A stretch of 64,000 bases of DNA from Anodontia alba (lineage: Eukaryota; Mollusca; Bivalvia; Lucinida; Lucinidae), in the NCBI GenBank assembly GCA_964016985.1, contig OZ024831.1:79028263-79092262 (forward strand), given 5' to 3'. The notes beneath the pieces are model-generated. The model did no database searches. It was not told the DNA's origin and was given only the letters and a program-made list of their open reading frames with translations. How positions within the stretch are numbered: position 1 is the stretch's first letter; every line of letters begins with the position of its first letter. The position numbers were made by a program, and so were the translations under genes. Of this stretch, positions 33,295-46,044 are shown piece by piece.

Positions 33295-36117
33295 TGTTTG
33301 TAAAACACTATGCCCCCAACTGCCTGACTCTAACACTGCTTGCCCATGACTGTAACAACAGTACAAATATATGAGATTTCAATGTTATTTTATCAAAAGG
33401 GAAATAACTCTAAAATAGGCGATAATTGGGATAAGAAAAATGAGGAATCAAAATATGTAATTTCAAAACATTAGCATACATGGTTCTAAACTTATGCTAT
33501 ACACAATAAAGCAACGACATTAAATGGCCAGAAATTGCCAAGGGCCGTAACTCCCAACATTTCATTTAATTGGTTCAAAATTTAATCAGGTGATCTCCTC
33601 CTCAATCCCAATCAGTATACCAAATATCATGGCTCTGGCTTAAATACTTTTTGAGATATCTTGCTGACAAGGTCAAAATGCCTAGAACTACAAAGGGCCA
33701 TAACTACATCAATTTTTCATGGAATTCCCTAGAAAACAAATATGGTTATCTCCACATCATCCCCAATCAGCATATAATATTTCAAGACCCTAGCTTAAGT
33801 ACTTTTCAAGACATCTTGCTGACAAGGTCAAAATGCGCAGAACTGCAAAGGGCCATAACTTTATCAGTATTTTCACGGAATTCTCTCAAAATATAATCAG
33901 GTAATTTACACATCATTCCCACTCACTATATCGAATTTCAAGAACCCAGCTTAAATCCTTTACAAGATATCTTGCTCACAAGATTTAATTCTGATTTTTT
34001 TCAAAGGGGCATAACTCTAAACAAACATGCTAGACAAGAAAAAAAAAATACGGGTCAGCTATTTTTTCATTGGGAACCCAAATATAAAATTTCAAAACCC
34101 TAGCATGCAGGGTTTTAAGATATGGCACACACAAAAAAGCTTGATGAACGGACAGACAGACAGATGGACTAATGAAGGCAAAATAATATGCCCCATCAAT
34201 TTCATTCAAAACTGGGGGCATAATCAGCTCATCTACTCATCCCTACCAATCTATTCATCAAGTTTCAAGGATCCAGCTTCAATAGTTTTTTAGATATTTT
34301 GCTGACAAGGGAAACATGCCCATATTTACAAAGGGCCATTACTTACGAAATATTTTTCAGAATTTACAAAAAAGTTAATCAGGTCATCTATTCATCATTA
34401 CCAATCAATTCACCAAGTTTCAAGTCTCTAGCTCTAACATTTTTGAGATACTTTGCTGACAAGATAAACTTGCCCAAAATAATAAAGGGCCATAACTCAG
34501 TATTTTTCAAAATTTATTCAATAGTTAATCAGGTTGTCTACTCATCATTACATATCCATTCACCATATTTCATGGCTCCAGCTCTAACAGTTTTTGAGAT
34601 ATTTTGCTGACAAGGTAAAAATGCCCAAAATCACAAAGGGCCATAACTCAAGAAGTATTTTTCAAAAATTTCTTCAATAGTTAATCAGGTTGTCTACTCA
34701 TCACTACAAGTCTAATTATCAAGTTTCAAGGCTCTAGTTCCAACGGTTTTTGAGATATTTTGCTGACAAGGTAAAATTGACCAAAATTACAAAGGGCCAT
34801 AACTCATGAAGTAATTTTCAGAATTTCTTCAAAAGTTAATCAGGTCATCTACTCATCACTATAAATCCAATTACTAAGTTGCAGGGCTCTAGTTCTAACA
34901 GTTTTATAGATATTTTGCTGACAAGGTAAAAATGCCTAAAATTACAAAGGGACATAACTAAAGAAGCATTTTTCAAAATTTCTACAAAAGTTAATCAGGT
35001 GGTCTACTCATCATTACCAGTCTATTCATCAAGTTTCAAGGCTCTAGCTTCAATAGTTTTTAGATATTTTGCTGACAAGGTAAAAATGGCCAAAATTACA
35101 AAGGGCCATAACTCAAGAAGTGTTTTTCAAATTTCTTCAAAAGTTAATCAGGTTGTCTACTCATTACTACCAGTCTATTCATTAAGTTTCAAGGCTCTAG
35201 TTCCAATGGTTTTTGAGATATTTTGCTGACAAAGTAAAAATGCCCCCAAATTACAAAGGGCCATAACTCATGAAGTAATTTTCAGAATTTCTTCAAAAGT
35301 TAATCAGGTCATCTACTCATCACTACAAATCCAATTACTAAGTTTCAAGGCTCTAGTTCGAACAGTTTTATAGATATTTTGCTGACAAGGAAAAAATGCC
35401 TAAAATTACAAACGGGCATAACTAAAGAAAAATTTTTCAAAATTTCTTCAAAAGTTAATCAGGTTGTCTACTCATCACTACCAGTCTAATCATTAAGTTT
35501 CAAGGCTCTAGCTCCAACGGTTTTTGAGATATTTTGCTGACAAGGTAAAAATGCCCTAAATTACAAAAGGCCATAACCCATGAAGTATTTTTCAGAATTT
35601 CTTCAAAAGTTAACCAGGTCATCTACTCATCACTACAAATCCATTTACTAAGTTTCAAGGCTTTAGCTCTAACAGTTTTTGAGATATTTTGCTGACAAGG
35701 TAAATATGCCCAAAATTACAAAGGGCCATCTACTCATCACTCAAGAAGTATTTTTCAAAATTCCTTCAAAAGTTAATCAGGTTGTCTACTCATCACTACC
35801 AGTCTATTCATCAAGTTTCAAGGCTCCAGCTTCAATAGTTTTTGAGATATTTTGCTGACAAGATTGCATCCATATTTTTTCAATGTGCCATAACTCAGAA
35901 AAGGGGCATAATCCTGTCAAGAAAAAAAAATACGTTCAGTTATTTTTTCATGAGGAATCCATATAAGAAATTTCAAAACAGTAGCATTCATGGTTCTAAA
36001 GTTATACTATGCATCAAAAAGCGTGATGAATGGACGGATGGACTGAAGGACAGACAGACGGATGAACAACCCAGAAGCAATATGTCCCTCCAACTTCTTT
36101 GAAGTTGGGTTCATAAA
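33295..36117 (+). mobile_element. composite double-array element, uninterrupted copy
   Basis: Same plan as 25898-31368 but without the two large insertions. Start CTAGAGCTGG, 5' hairpin GTGTTT-GTA-AAACAC, subterminal TATGCCCCCAA (33309-33319). First array to about 34140; GACAGACAGACAG run and internal hairpin 34197-34222 (3' arm CTGGGGGCATA). Second array of about 12 units (about 150 bp). Then a GGACGGATGGAC run and the terminal hairpin 36081-36115, whose 3' arm has drifted to TTGGGTTCATA. It serves as the empty-site control for the other copy. Confidence 0.82.
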
Positions 36118-38228
36118 AATGACAATTTTAAACACAGTGCCATTCTAATGTACTTATTCATTTGTTTTCAGTTTTAAAGGCAAAATCTTGCATTAAAAGC
36201 AAGCGCTGTAAGAAGCGGAAAACACAACTTGGCCAATGAAATGCACCGTTACATGATGACGTCAGGTTTCTGACAGTCACAATTTTTTGTCTTTATCCAA
36301 TCAGATGTTGCATAACATTTGCAAGTGCATTAAAACTTGCCTTATATATTGAAGTTTTTTTGATGGAGCACTATGACACTTTAAAACACAACTTAGCCAA
36401 TAAAATGCATTGTTAATGATGTCAGGTTTCTGACAGTCACAATGTTTTGTCTTTATCCAACCAGATGTTGCATTACATTTGCAAGTGCATTAAAACTTGC
36501 CTTATATATTGAAGTTTTTTTTGATGGAGCACTATGACACTTTAAATATAGATTCCATGTGACCCCAAGAGTGACATCATAATAGATGTAACCATGACCT
36601 ATTATATCACGTGGATCTTGTTTCTCAAAGACAGACTAACATGATACTTGGCCTATATTGAGTTCATTTTCTGGTTTTTGTGACCTTGACATTGACTTTA
36701 GAGTTTTTACTAAGGTTATTTAGTTGAATTTGAAAAACAAAGTAATGATGTCCATAATGGTCACTTATGATGACAATAGTTCAACAGTTTATGTAAATAT
36801 ATTCATTAGTAAGGAGAAAAAGGATCATTTTGAGTCTGTTTTCTTATTTTTGTGACCTTGACCTTGACCTAAGAGGGTGTTTGCTATGGCATTTCATTTC
36901 AATTTGAAGAGCATATTAAGGACATACTTAGTGTTCACATATGATGGCAATATGACAACAGTATATGCAAAAATATGTGCAAGTAAGGGGAAAATGCATT
37001 TTAGTAAGGAGAAAATGGGCAATTTTAGGTCAGTTTTCTTGTTTTTGTGACCTTGACCTTAGAGTTTGCTAAGGCCATTCACTTCAATTCGAAGCGCATA
37101 TTCATGGCATTTATAATGGTCACCTATGATGATATTATCACAACATTATATGCAAAACTGTTTGTTAGTAAGGGAAAAATATGCCTTTTTGAGTCAATTT
37201 TCTTGATTTTGTGACCTTGACCTTGACCCTGAAGAAAGTTTTCCTTGTGTTTGAAAGATTTTGTACTGGTGCTGATAATGGTCACGTATGATTACAATAT
37301 TACAACAGTATATGTAAAAATACATGTAATAAAGAGCAAAAAAGGCCATTATAAAGACTTTTTCTAATGTCTATGACCTTGACCTTGGCCTCCAAGAAAT
37401 ACTTTTTGAAATATACATAGACTATTTGGAAGAATGATTATAGTGCAACTTTTGTTGCAAGTTATAAATTCATTTGCCAATAGGAAAGTGCTTTATACGG
37501 TACATTCATAGTTTCCGTGGTAACACTTCAAAAACAGTAAAACCCCAAACATGTCTTTTTTATAATTTTACTCATGAAACCTTCTTCAATCTCAAGAATT
37601 TATGCATAAATGTGCACACAAATGCACAAACTCAGAAATCGGCATTGAAAGTGTGTAAAAACTGCCCTTTTCAAAATACAGATACCCCACCCACTTCAAA
37701 GATCATGCACAGCATAACAGATTATCCATTTATAATGTGAATTTCTTGATTTTGGACCAGATGAACCATATTCTGTCATGTTTAAAACATCAAACGCACA
37801 TGATTTTTCTGACAGTCACTACTTTAGCTTGAAAACTGTCATTTTTGGTTGAAAATTCACCTCATTTTTTGGTCAGATATCCATCTGGCATTGCCATGGT
37901 AATGGGGAAGTATAGGGATGAATGGAACATTGATAGCTTGGTTTTGGGTCACAACATAGATGATAGGAAAGTATCAGCAAAATCTGTGACTGCGTGCCAC
38001 GGCCCTATGTAAAAATTTAAGTAGTTACAGAGAATGACAAATGGTGCAAATTATTTTTACAGGGCTGAGTGAACTCCAGTCAAAGCAAAATACATTTAAA
38101 GTTAACCAAGATTGTGAGAATGCCCTACCAATTTAATTGGTAAATCACAGTCAGTTACTTACAACGCACGTAAAAATTTCTTTGCTTGACTCTGGCTTGT
38201 ATTTCTACAACCATGCAAAAAATAAAAA
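36118..38228. other. intron sequence with a tandem duplication and a TGACCTTGACC array
   Basis: 36221-36542 holds two copies of a 161-bp unit (CAGGTTTCTGACAGTCACAA, GATGGAGCACTATGACACTT). 36546 to about 37440 holds about five degenerate units of 165-195 bp, each with TTTTTGTGACCTTGACCTTG and an AATGGTCAC phrase. 37441-38228 shows no repeat or gene I recognise; the 88-codon plus frame 37474-37740 is not protein-like. Confidence 0.65.
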
Positions 38229-38562
38229 CAAGACCTGTCGCCATACAGGCTAGCTCGCCTGAACTCGCGCTTGTCAATCAAATAAAAAAATAATAAAGTC
38301 CTAAAAACTTTGACATAAAATTTCAACATGAATATTCTAAGTCTATGACCTTGACATGACTAGGGTGGTGGGGATGGTACTGCGCAAAATTTTGGACTAA
38401 TATGTATAATCATACCAAAGATGAATCAAATCAGTGACAAGGTTAGGAATAATGAGGTCTTAAAAACTTTAAGGAAAACTTCAACATTTGTGGACGCCGA
38501 CTCTAACGCCAACGCCGAGGGTAGTACAACAGCTCTCCATGAACATTGTTCAGGCAAGCTAA
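38229..38562 (+). mobile_element. minimal double-hairpin element, 334 bp, single unit
   Basis: It starts CAAGACCTGTCGCCATACAGG (5' hairpin CCTGT / ACAGG). The subterminal TAGCTCGCCTGAAC (38251-38264) complements GTTCAGGCAAGCTA (38548-38561) with one mismatch. The terminal hairpin is 38531-38560, ending CTAAAA. The core is about one and a half degenerate units, with CTATGACCTTGACATGAC, so an array is not required for the end structure. GACGCCGACTCTAACGCC takes the place of the usual GGAC run. Confidence 0.85.
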
Positions 38563-38800
38563 AACAAAAACCTATAAACATTTTCTAGGTGAAGGCATTT
38601 TGTTATTCAAAGTCCAACAAAGTTCAAATTAATGTAAACTTATACTTGGTCCTATTTGGGGTCCAATTTAAAACATGTAATTGTCATATCTAGTTCACAG
38701 TTGTGCAAAATTGAAAATATTAGGTTTTAATAAATCTAATATTTCTTTCATGAAATATAAATTATCTGAGTTAAAATTGTTTTATCATAAATAATATAAA

Positions 38801-40167
38801 CTAGAAATTGTCTTTGTAAAGCACTACTCACCCAACCATATGCTTGCCTCTGAAGATAATACAAGGTAAAAATGGCCCAATCTATAAAGGGCCATAACTC
38901 TTGAAATATTTTTCAGAATTTATTCAAAAGTTAAATCAGGTCATCTTCTCGTCACTACCAACCTATTCATCAAGTTATAAGGCTCTAGTTCCAACAGTTT
39001 TTGAGATATTTTTGCTGACAAGGGAAATGCCCAGTTTACAAAGGGACACTACTCATGCCCAGAAGCAATAGGCCCCTCCATCTTCCCTCTCATCCCTACC
39101 AATCTATTTTTCAAGTTATGAGGCTCTAGCTCGAACAGTATTCCAGATATTTTGCTGACAAGGGTAAACTGGCAAAATTTACAAATGCCATTACTCTTGA
39201 AATATTTTTTCAGAATATATTCAAAAGTTAACCAGGTCATCTAATCGTCATTACCAATCAATTCACCAAGTTTCAAGGCTCTAGCTCCAACAGTTTTTGA
39301 GATATTTTGCTGACAAGGTAAAAATGCAAAAAATGATCAAGAGCCATAACTCATGAAGTATTTTTCAGACTTTATTCAAAAGTTAATCAGGTCATCTACT
39401 CATCACTACCAAACTATTCATGAAGTTTCAAGGCTCTAGCTTCAATAGTTTTTGAGATATTTTGCTGACAAGGGAAAAAATGCCCAAATTTACAAAAGAC
39501 CATAACTCATGAAACATTTTTTTAAGATTTATTCAAAAGGTAATCAAGTCATCTGCACGTCATTACCAATCAATTCACCAAGTTTCAAGGCTCTAGCACC
39601 AACAGGTTTTGAGATATTTTGCTGACAAGGTAAAAATGCCCAAAATTGCAAAGGGCCATAACTCCTAGGGGACAAAATTTTGATTATAACTAAAATGTTT
39701 TACTCCTTTAATCACTCATTGTAAGTTTCAGCCATCAGTCTTTAATACATTTTGAGAAAACGACTTTTCAACATTTTCCCCATACAAATGCATGGGGACG
39801 CGAATTTGACCTTGCCGTAAAAAGGTCAAAGGTCAACCTAGGGTCATTATTTGAACAAATTTGGTAGACTTTGAGTCCATGATGCTATATACCAAGGTTC
39901 AGCCTTGAAGCTTTCTTGGTTCTGGAGAAAAAAGATTTTTAAGTTTTTTACCATATATGGGCATGGCGGCCACCTTGATTAACGGACCACAACCATTTGA
40001 ACAAATTTTCGATCCCCCTTTAACATAAGTTTGAAGAAAATTGGCCCAGGGGTTACAGAGGAGAAGTCTTTCAAAGGTGTGAACAGACGACCGACGGACG
40101 GACAACGACAGACAACGTACGGCAAGTGATCACAATAGCTCATCCTGAGCCCTGCTCAGGAGAGCTA
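38801..40167 (+). mobile_element. array element with GCTCATCC-type terminal hairpin
   Basis: It starts CTAGAAATTGTCTTTGTAAAG. About six units of the CTACTCATCACTACC array follow to about 39665. A different terminal module comes next: ATGGGCATGGCGGCCACCTTG, GGTTCTGGAGAAAA, ACGACCGACGGACGGAC. It ends in the hairpin AGCTCATCCTGAGCCCTGCTCAGGAGAGCT (stem arms at about 40137-40166), then AAAA. The same terminal module ends the elements near 54318 and 54658. Body and tail therefore come from different families. Confidence 0.72.
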
Positions 40168-40421
40168 AAAAAATAACAGTGAAGTATTCTCTATGTATTA
40201 AAACAATTGAACAAAATGGCTAGAAAACCTGAAGATTTACACACTGATTTTATTAAAGTGCTACAGAACTGGCCAGTGATTCTAATTAATGTAAAATTAC
40301 TATTTCTCTATGCATTCATATAACATTATAAAGAAATCACTTCAAATGAGCTCATCTTCAAGCTATCAATTGTTGTACCATCATAAAAATCTCTTGTATG
40401 GACAATATATCACATGCAAAA

Positions 40422-41380
40422 CAAGATGTGTTTGTGAAACACGAATATGTCCCAGGGTCAAGGTCATTTTTTTCTTTAAAGTAGGTCAGAGGCAAGGTCA
40501 AAAATGTCAAAATTTTTTGCATGAGTGGGAAGCCCTTGTCACAAGGAACCTACATGCCAAATATGAAGGCCTTATCTGAAACGGTTCAAAATTTATGACC
40601 AATGTTAATTTTTTTTTAAAGTAGGTCACAGGTCAAGGTCAGCGGTTAATTTTTTTTTTTTTTGTTTAAGTGGGAAACCCTTGTCACAAAGAACCTACAT
40701 GCCAAATATAAAGGCTCTATCTCAAATAGTTCAAAAGTTTCTTTAAATTAGGTCACAGGTCAAGGTCAAGGTCACAGATGAAAATTTTTTGTACGAGTTG
40801 AAAGTCCTTGTCACAAGGAACCTACATGCCAAATATGAAGGCTCTATCTGAAACTGTTCAAAAGTTAAGACCAAAGTTATTTTTTTCTTTAATGTAGGTC
40901 ACGGGTCAAGGTCAAAGGGTCAAATTTTTTTGTATGAGTGGAAAGCCCCTGTCACGAGGAATCTACATGCCAATTATAAAGGTTCTATCTCAAACAGTTC
41001 AGAAGTTATCTGGTCGAGGTCATTTTTCTTTAAAGTAGGTCACAGGTCAAGGTCACAGGTGAAATTTTTTTTGTATGAGTGGGAAGCCCTTGTCACAAGG
41101 AACCTACATGCCAAATATGAAGGCTCTACCTCAAACAGTTCAAAAGTTATGACCAATGTTATTTTTTTCTTTAAAGTAGGTCACAGGTCAACATCAAGGT
41201 CAGAGGTCAATTTTTTTTTGTAATTGGGAAGCCCTTGTCACAAGGAACCTACATGCCAAAAATAAAGTCTCAATTACAAAGGGTTCAAAAGTTATGACCA
41301 GTTAAAGGTGTCCAACCAACAAACCAACAAACAGACAGGGCAAAAACAATATGTCCCCGCTTCGCTATTGGGGACATAAA
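40422..41380 (+). mobile_element. TATGTCCC-family double-hairpin element (about 145-bp unit)
   Basis: It starts CAAGATGTGTTTGTGAAACACG with the perfect 5' hairpin GTGTTT-GTG-AAACAC (40428-40442). The subterminal TATGTCCC (40446-40453) complements GGGACATA (41371-41378). Six units contain AAGTAGGTCACAGGTCAAGG, GAGTGGGAAGCCCTTGTCAC and AAGGAACCTACATGCCAAAT. The usual GGAC run is replaced by CAACCAACAAACCAACAAAC. The terminal hairpin is 41351-41377. Confidence 0.88.
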
Positions 41381-41620
41381 AATGTAGTAAGTGTTTTCGA
41401 AAATATTTTTTAATTTAACTGTAAAAATAATTACAAATATATCTGTTACAATTTATCATTCTGATTCTGTCATAATTTTCTTTCAAAGAGTATTCAACAA
41501 GCAACCCCTTCTGTTTTCTACTTAAATCATAAGCAATTTGCTTGTACACTGCCTTTTCTATGCCTGGCAAAGCCTGGTATTTTGCCTGTTTTATGCCTGG
41601 TATATTGCCTGGTGTGTCTG

Positions 41621-41870
41621 GTCAACCCATTAGGGTAATATCGAGCACAGCCAGTTTACCTAACCACATTTTTCCTGGGCAGGCTTAGTCCTTTAATTGG
41701 TTCACCAGTACTTGTACACATTCTTTCGCCAGAAACTGACAACTGCCCTTCTTGAATCAGGGGAAGGGAGAGAATGACCATAGAAAGTATTTCATGATAA
41801 ATCTCCGCAAAAGAATGTTGCCCGACTCAGCAGGGATCAAACTCGGGATCTCCTGATCCTGATCAAAATG
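41621..41870 (-). mobile_element. truncated tRNA-type SINE
   Basis: Same body as 693-995: CAGTTTACCTAACCAC, CGCCAGAAACTGACAACTGC, AAAGAATGTTGCC. It breaks off inside the B-box area (AGGGATCAAACTCGGGATC) and joins the following array at AAAATGATTTTAGCTA. No target duplication was found. Confidence 0.75.
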
Positions 41871-43116
41871 ATTTTAGCTACTGTTGATCTACAAGTCACC
41901 TCGATACTTCCAATGAACTTTGAATCCATTGCCCTTTAGGTTCAGGAGAAAAAGTTCAAAATAGATTTTCAAGATGGGCGCCATGGCTGCAATTTGGGAT
42001 TCCCTATCGAAACGATTTGAGCTATTTTTGATCTACGAGTCAGCCCAATGCTTCCTACCAAGTTCCGAGTCAACTGACCTTTCAGTTCAGGAGAAGAAGT
42101 GAAAAATAGATTTTCACGATGGCTGCCATCTTGGATTTGCGATCAGAACAATTTTAGCTATTTTTGATCTACAAGTCATCCCGATGCTTCCTACATGTAC
42201 CTATTTTCAAATCAACTGGCCCTTTGGTTCAGGAAAATAAGCGAAAAAAGGAATTTCAAAATGGCCACCATGGCAGCCATCTTGGATTTCCGATCCATAC
42301 AATTTAAGCTATTTTAGATCTACAAGTCACCCGAATGCTTCCTACCAAGTTTCGAGTCAAATGGCCTTTCAGTTCAGGAGAAGAAGTGAAAAATAGATTT
42401 TCAAGATGGTTGTCATGGTGGCCATCTTGCATTTCCTACAGGGACGATTTTAGCTATTTTTGATCTACATGTCACCCCGATGCTTCCTACCTAGTTTAAA
42501 GTCAGTAAGCCTTTTGGTTCAGGAGAAGAAGTGAAGATAGATTTTCAAGATCATCGCCATGGTGGGCCATCTTGGATTTCCAATCAGAAGGACTTTAGCC
42601 ATTTTTTATCTGTAAGTCACCCCGATGCTTCCTACCAAGTTTCAAGTCAATTGACATTTGGGTTTAGGAGAAGAAGCGAAAAATAGATTTTCAAGATGGA
42701 CACCATGGTGGCCATCTTGGATTTCCGATCAGCACTGTTTTAGCTATTTTTGATCTACAAGTCACCCTGATGCTTCCTACAAAGTTTGGAGTCAACTGGC
42801 CTTTTGGTCCAGGAGAAGAAGTGAAAAATAGATTTTCAAGATGGCGTCCATGGTGGCCATCTTGGATTTGCGATCGAAATGATTTTAGCTATTTTTGATC
42901 TAGAAGTCATACCGATGCTTCCTACCAAGTTTTCGAGTCAAATGGCTTTTGGGTTTAGGAGAAGAAGCGAAAAATAGATTTTAAAGATGGCCGCCATGGC
43001 AGCATTCTTGGATTTCCCATCAGAATGATTTTAGCTATTTTTGATCTACAAGTCACCCTGATGCTTCCTACAAAGTTTCAAGTCCATTGGCCTTTCAGTT
43101 CAGGAGAAGAAGCGAA

Positions 43117-45395
43117 CAAGAGGGCCATGATGGCCCTGTAACGCTCACCTGAGCAACATAGCACTTTGAGAGCCTGATCTAGAACTGATCAAGGCAAACA
43201 TTCTGATCAAAGTTCAAAATGATTATCACAAAGTTTTCTGCTGATTTGGCCCGGTGACCTAGTTTTTGATACCAAGCGACCCAGTTTCGAACTTGACCTA
43301 GAACTCATCAAGACAAACATTTTGAGCAAGATTCATGATGATTGCTTGAAAAATGTGACCGCTAGAGTGATAACAATACGCTTATTTGGCCAGGTGACCT
43401 AGTTTTTGACCCCAGGTGTTCCAGTTTCGAACTTGACCTAGAAATCATCAAGACAAACATTCTGAGCCAGATTCATGATGATTGTTTCAAAAATGTGACC
43501 GCTAGAGTGTTAACAAGGTTTTCTGCTGATTTGGCCCGGTGACCTAGTTTTTAACCCCAAGTGACCCAGTTTCAAACATATCCTAGAACTCATCAAGACA
43601 AACATTTTGAGCAAGATTCATGATAATTGCTTCAAAAATGTGACCGCTAGAGTGTTAACAAGGTTTTCTGCAGGTTTGGCCTGGTGACCTAGTTTTTGAC
43701 ACCACGTGACCCAGTTTCGAACCTGACCTAGAAATCATCAAGACAAACATTTTGAGCAAGATTCATGATTATTGCTTCAAAAATGTGACCGCTAGAGTGT
43801 TAACAAGGTTTTCTGCTGATTTGGCCCGGTGACCTAGTTTTTGACTCCAAGTGACCCAGTTTCGACCTCGACCTATAAATCATCAAGACAAACATTTTGA
43901 GCAAGATTCATGATGATTGCTTCAAAAATGTGACTGCTAGAGTGTTAAAAAGGTTTTCTGCTGATCTGGCCAGGTGACCTAGTTTTTGACCCCAAGTGAC
44001 CCAGTTTCGAACTTGACCTAGAAATCATCAAGACAAACATATTGAGCAAGATTCATGATGACTGCTTAAAAAATGTGACCGCTAGAGTGTTAACAAGGTT
44101 TTCTACTGATCTGGCCCAGTGACCTAGTTTTTGACCCCAAGTGACCCAGTTTCGAACTTCACCTAGAAATCATCAAGACAAACATATTGAACAAGATTCA
44201 TGATGATTGCTTCAAAAATGTGACTGCTAGAGTGTTAACAAGGTTTTCTGCTGATCTGGCCAGGTGACCTAGTTTTTGACCCCCAGTGACCCAGTTTTGA
44301 ACGACCTAGAATTCATCAAGACAAACATAATGAGCAAGATTCATGATGATTGCTTCAAAAATGTGACCGCTAGAGTGTTAACAAGGTTTTCTGCTGGTCT
44401 GGCCCGGTGACCTAGTTTTTGACCCCAAGTGACCCAGTTTCGAAATTGACCTAGAAATCATCAGGACAATTTTGTTTGTTTGATTTGGGCTTAACGTCGC
44501 TTTCAACCTTTTTCAGTCATATCGCGACGGTGTCTGGATGTGGCAGGGAGCTCAATGCTCACTTTTAGAGTGCTGCCTCACTGAAATATCACGCCCCAGA
44601 CACTTTGACATGATATTCCACCCAGTCACATTATACTGACACTGAGCTGACCAGTTCTAGCTCTACTTTCTTAATGCTGAGCGCCAAGCGAAAGAGCAGC
44701 TAGTACCATTTTTAAAGTCTTTGGTATGACCCGGCCGGGGATCGAACCCGCAACCTCCCGGTCACAAAGCGGACGCTCTACCACTGAGCCACTGTGCCGG
44801 TATAATCATCAGGACAAACATATTGAGCAAGATTCATGATGATTGCTTCAAAAATGTGACTGCTAGAGTGTTAACAAGGTTTTCTGCTGATCTGGCCAGG
44901 TGACCTAGTTTTTGACCCCAGGTGACCCAGTTTCGAACATGACCTAGAAATCATCAAGACAAATATATTGAGCAAGATTCATGATGATTGCTTCAAAAAT
45001 GTGACCGCTAGAGTGTTAACAAGGTTTTCTGCTGATCTGGCCCGGTGACCTAGTTTTTGACCCCAAGTGACCCAGTTTCGAACTTGACCTAGATTTAATA
45101 GAGGCAAACATTTTGAGCAAGTTTCATCAAGATTGGGTCAAAATTATGACCTGTAGTGTGTTAACAAGTTTTTCCTTTGATTTGACCTGGTGACCTAGTT
45201 TTTGACCCCAAGTAACCCAGTATCGAACTTGACCTAGATTTCATAGAGGCAAACATTCTGACCAAGTTTCATCAAGATTGGGTCAAAACTGTGACCTCTA
45301 GAGTGTTAACAAACTAATTGTTGACGACAGACGACAGACGACGGACATAGGGTGCTGACAATAGCTCACCCTGAGCTTATGCTCAGGTGAGCTAA
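43117..45395 (+). mobile_element. GCTCACC-family double-hairpin element, nested
   Basis: It starts CAAGAGGGCCATGATGGCCC with the perfect hairpin AGGGCCAT-G-ATGGCCCT (43121-43137). The subterminal GCTCACCTGAG (43143-43153) complements CTCAGGTGAGC (45382-45392). About 14 units of about 144 bp. A GACGACAGACGACAGACGACGGAC run precedes the hairpin 45364-45392. Host sequence AAGAAGCGAA before it and AAAATAGATTTTC after it rejoin into a normal unit, so the insertion was between A bases without a long duplication. A SINE is inserted at 44470-44803. Confidence 0.92.
44470..44803 (-). mobile_element. tRNA-derived SINE with intact pol III boxes
   Basis: 334 bp flanked by AATCATCAGGACAA (44456-44469 and 44804-44817). 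On the minus strand the A box TGGCTCAGTGGTAGAGCG (complement of 44774-44791) and the B box GGTTCGATCCC (within 44737-44755) are both well kept. The tail is AAAGCGACGTTAAGCCCAAA. The boxes look functional, so it is among the younger insertions in the window. It sits in a GCTCACC-family element that is itself nested in another array. Confidence 0.94.
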
Positions 45396-46044
45396 AAATA
45401 GATTTTCAAGATGGTTGTCATGGTGGCCATCTTGCATTTCCTACAGGGACGATTTTAGCTATTTTTTGATCTACATGTCACCCCGATGCTTCCTACCTAG
45501 TTTAAAGTCAGTAAGCCTTTTGGTTCAGGAGAAGAAGTGAAGATAGATTTTCAAGATGGTCGCCATGATGGCCATCTTGGATTTCCAATCGGAAGGATTT
45601 CAGCTATTTTTTATCTACAAGTCACCCTGATGCTTCCTACTAAGTTTGGAGTCAGTTGGCTTTTGGGTTAAGGAGAAGAAGTGAAAAATAGGTTTTCAAG
45701 ATGGTTGCCATGGGGGCCATCTTGGATTTCCAACCAGCATGATTTTAGCTATTTTTGATCTAGATGTCACCCTGATGCTTCCGACCAAATTTGGAGTCAA
45801 CTGGCCTTTTGATTGAGGAGAAGAAGTGAAAACTAGATTTTCAAGATGGCGGCCATCTTGGATTTCCGATTGGAATGCTTTTAGCTATTTTTGGTCCCTG
45901 ATGCTTCCTACCAAGTATCGAGTCAATTGGCCCAGGGGTGTAGGAGTAGGCTTTTTAAAGCAATTGTTGACGCCGCACCACACACAATGGACACTGACTG
46001 ACCACAATAGCTCACCATGAGCACTTCCTGCTCAGGTAAGCTAA

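Larger units (their letters stand above)
41871..46044 (+). mobile_element. AAGATGGC-type array element, split by a second element
   Basis: About nine units of the CAAGATGGCGGCC / TTTTAGCTATTTTTGATCTA array run from 41871 to 43116 and continue at 45396 in register. It ends with GGCCCAGGGGTGTAGGAG, CAATTGTTGACGCCGCAC, GACCACAATA and the hairpin 46010-46041 (GCTCACCATGAGCA / TGCTCAGGTAAGC), then TAAAA. The same terminal sequence is found at 57250-57395. The interior holds the GCTCACC-family element 43117-45395. Confidence 0.85.

Noticed and set aside
44737..44803. A true tRNA gene on the minus strand
   Set aside because: Both pol III boxes are good, but the acceptor stem does not close, and the unit is embedded in a 334-bp SINE with target duplications.
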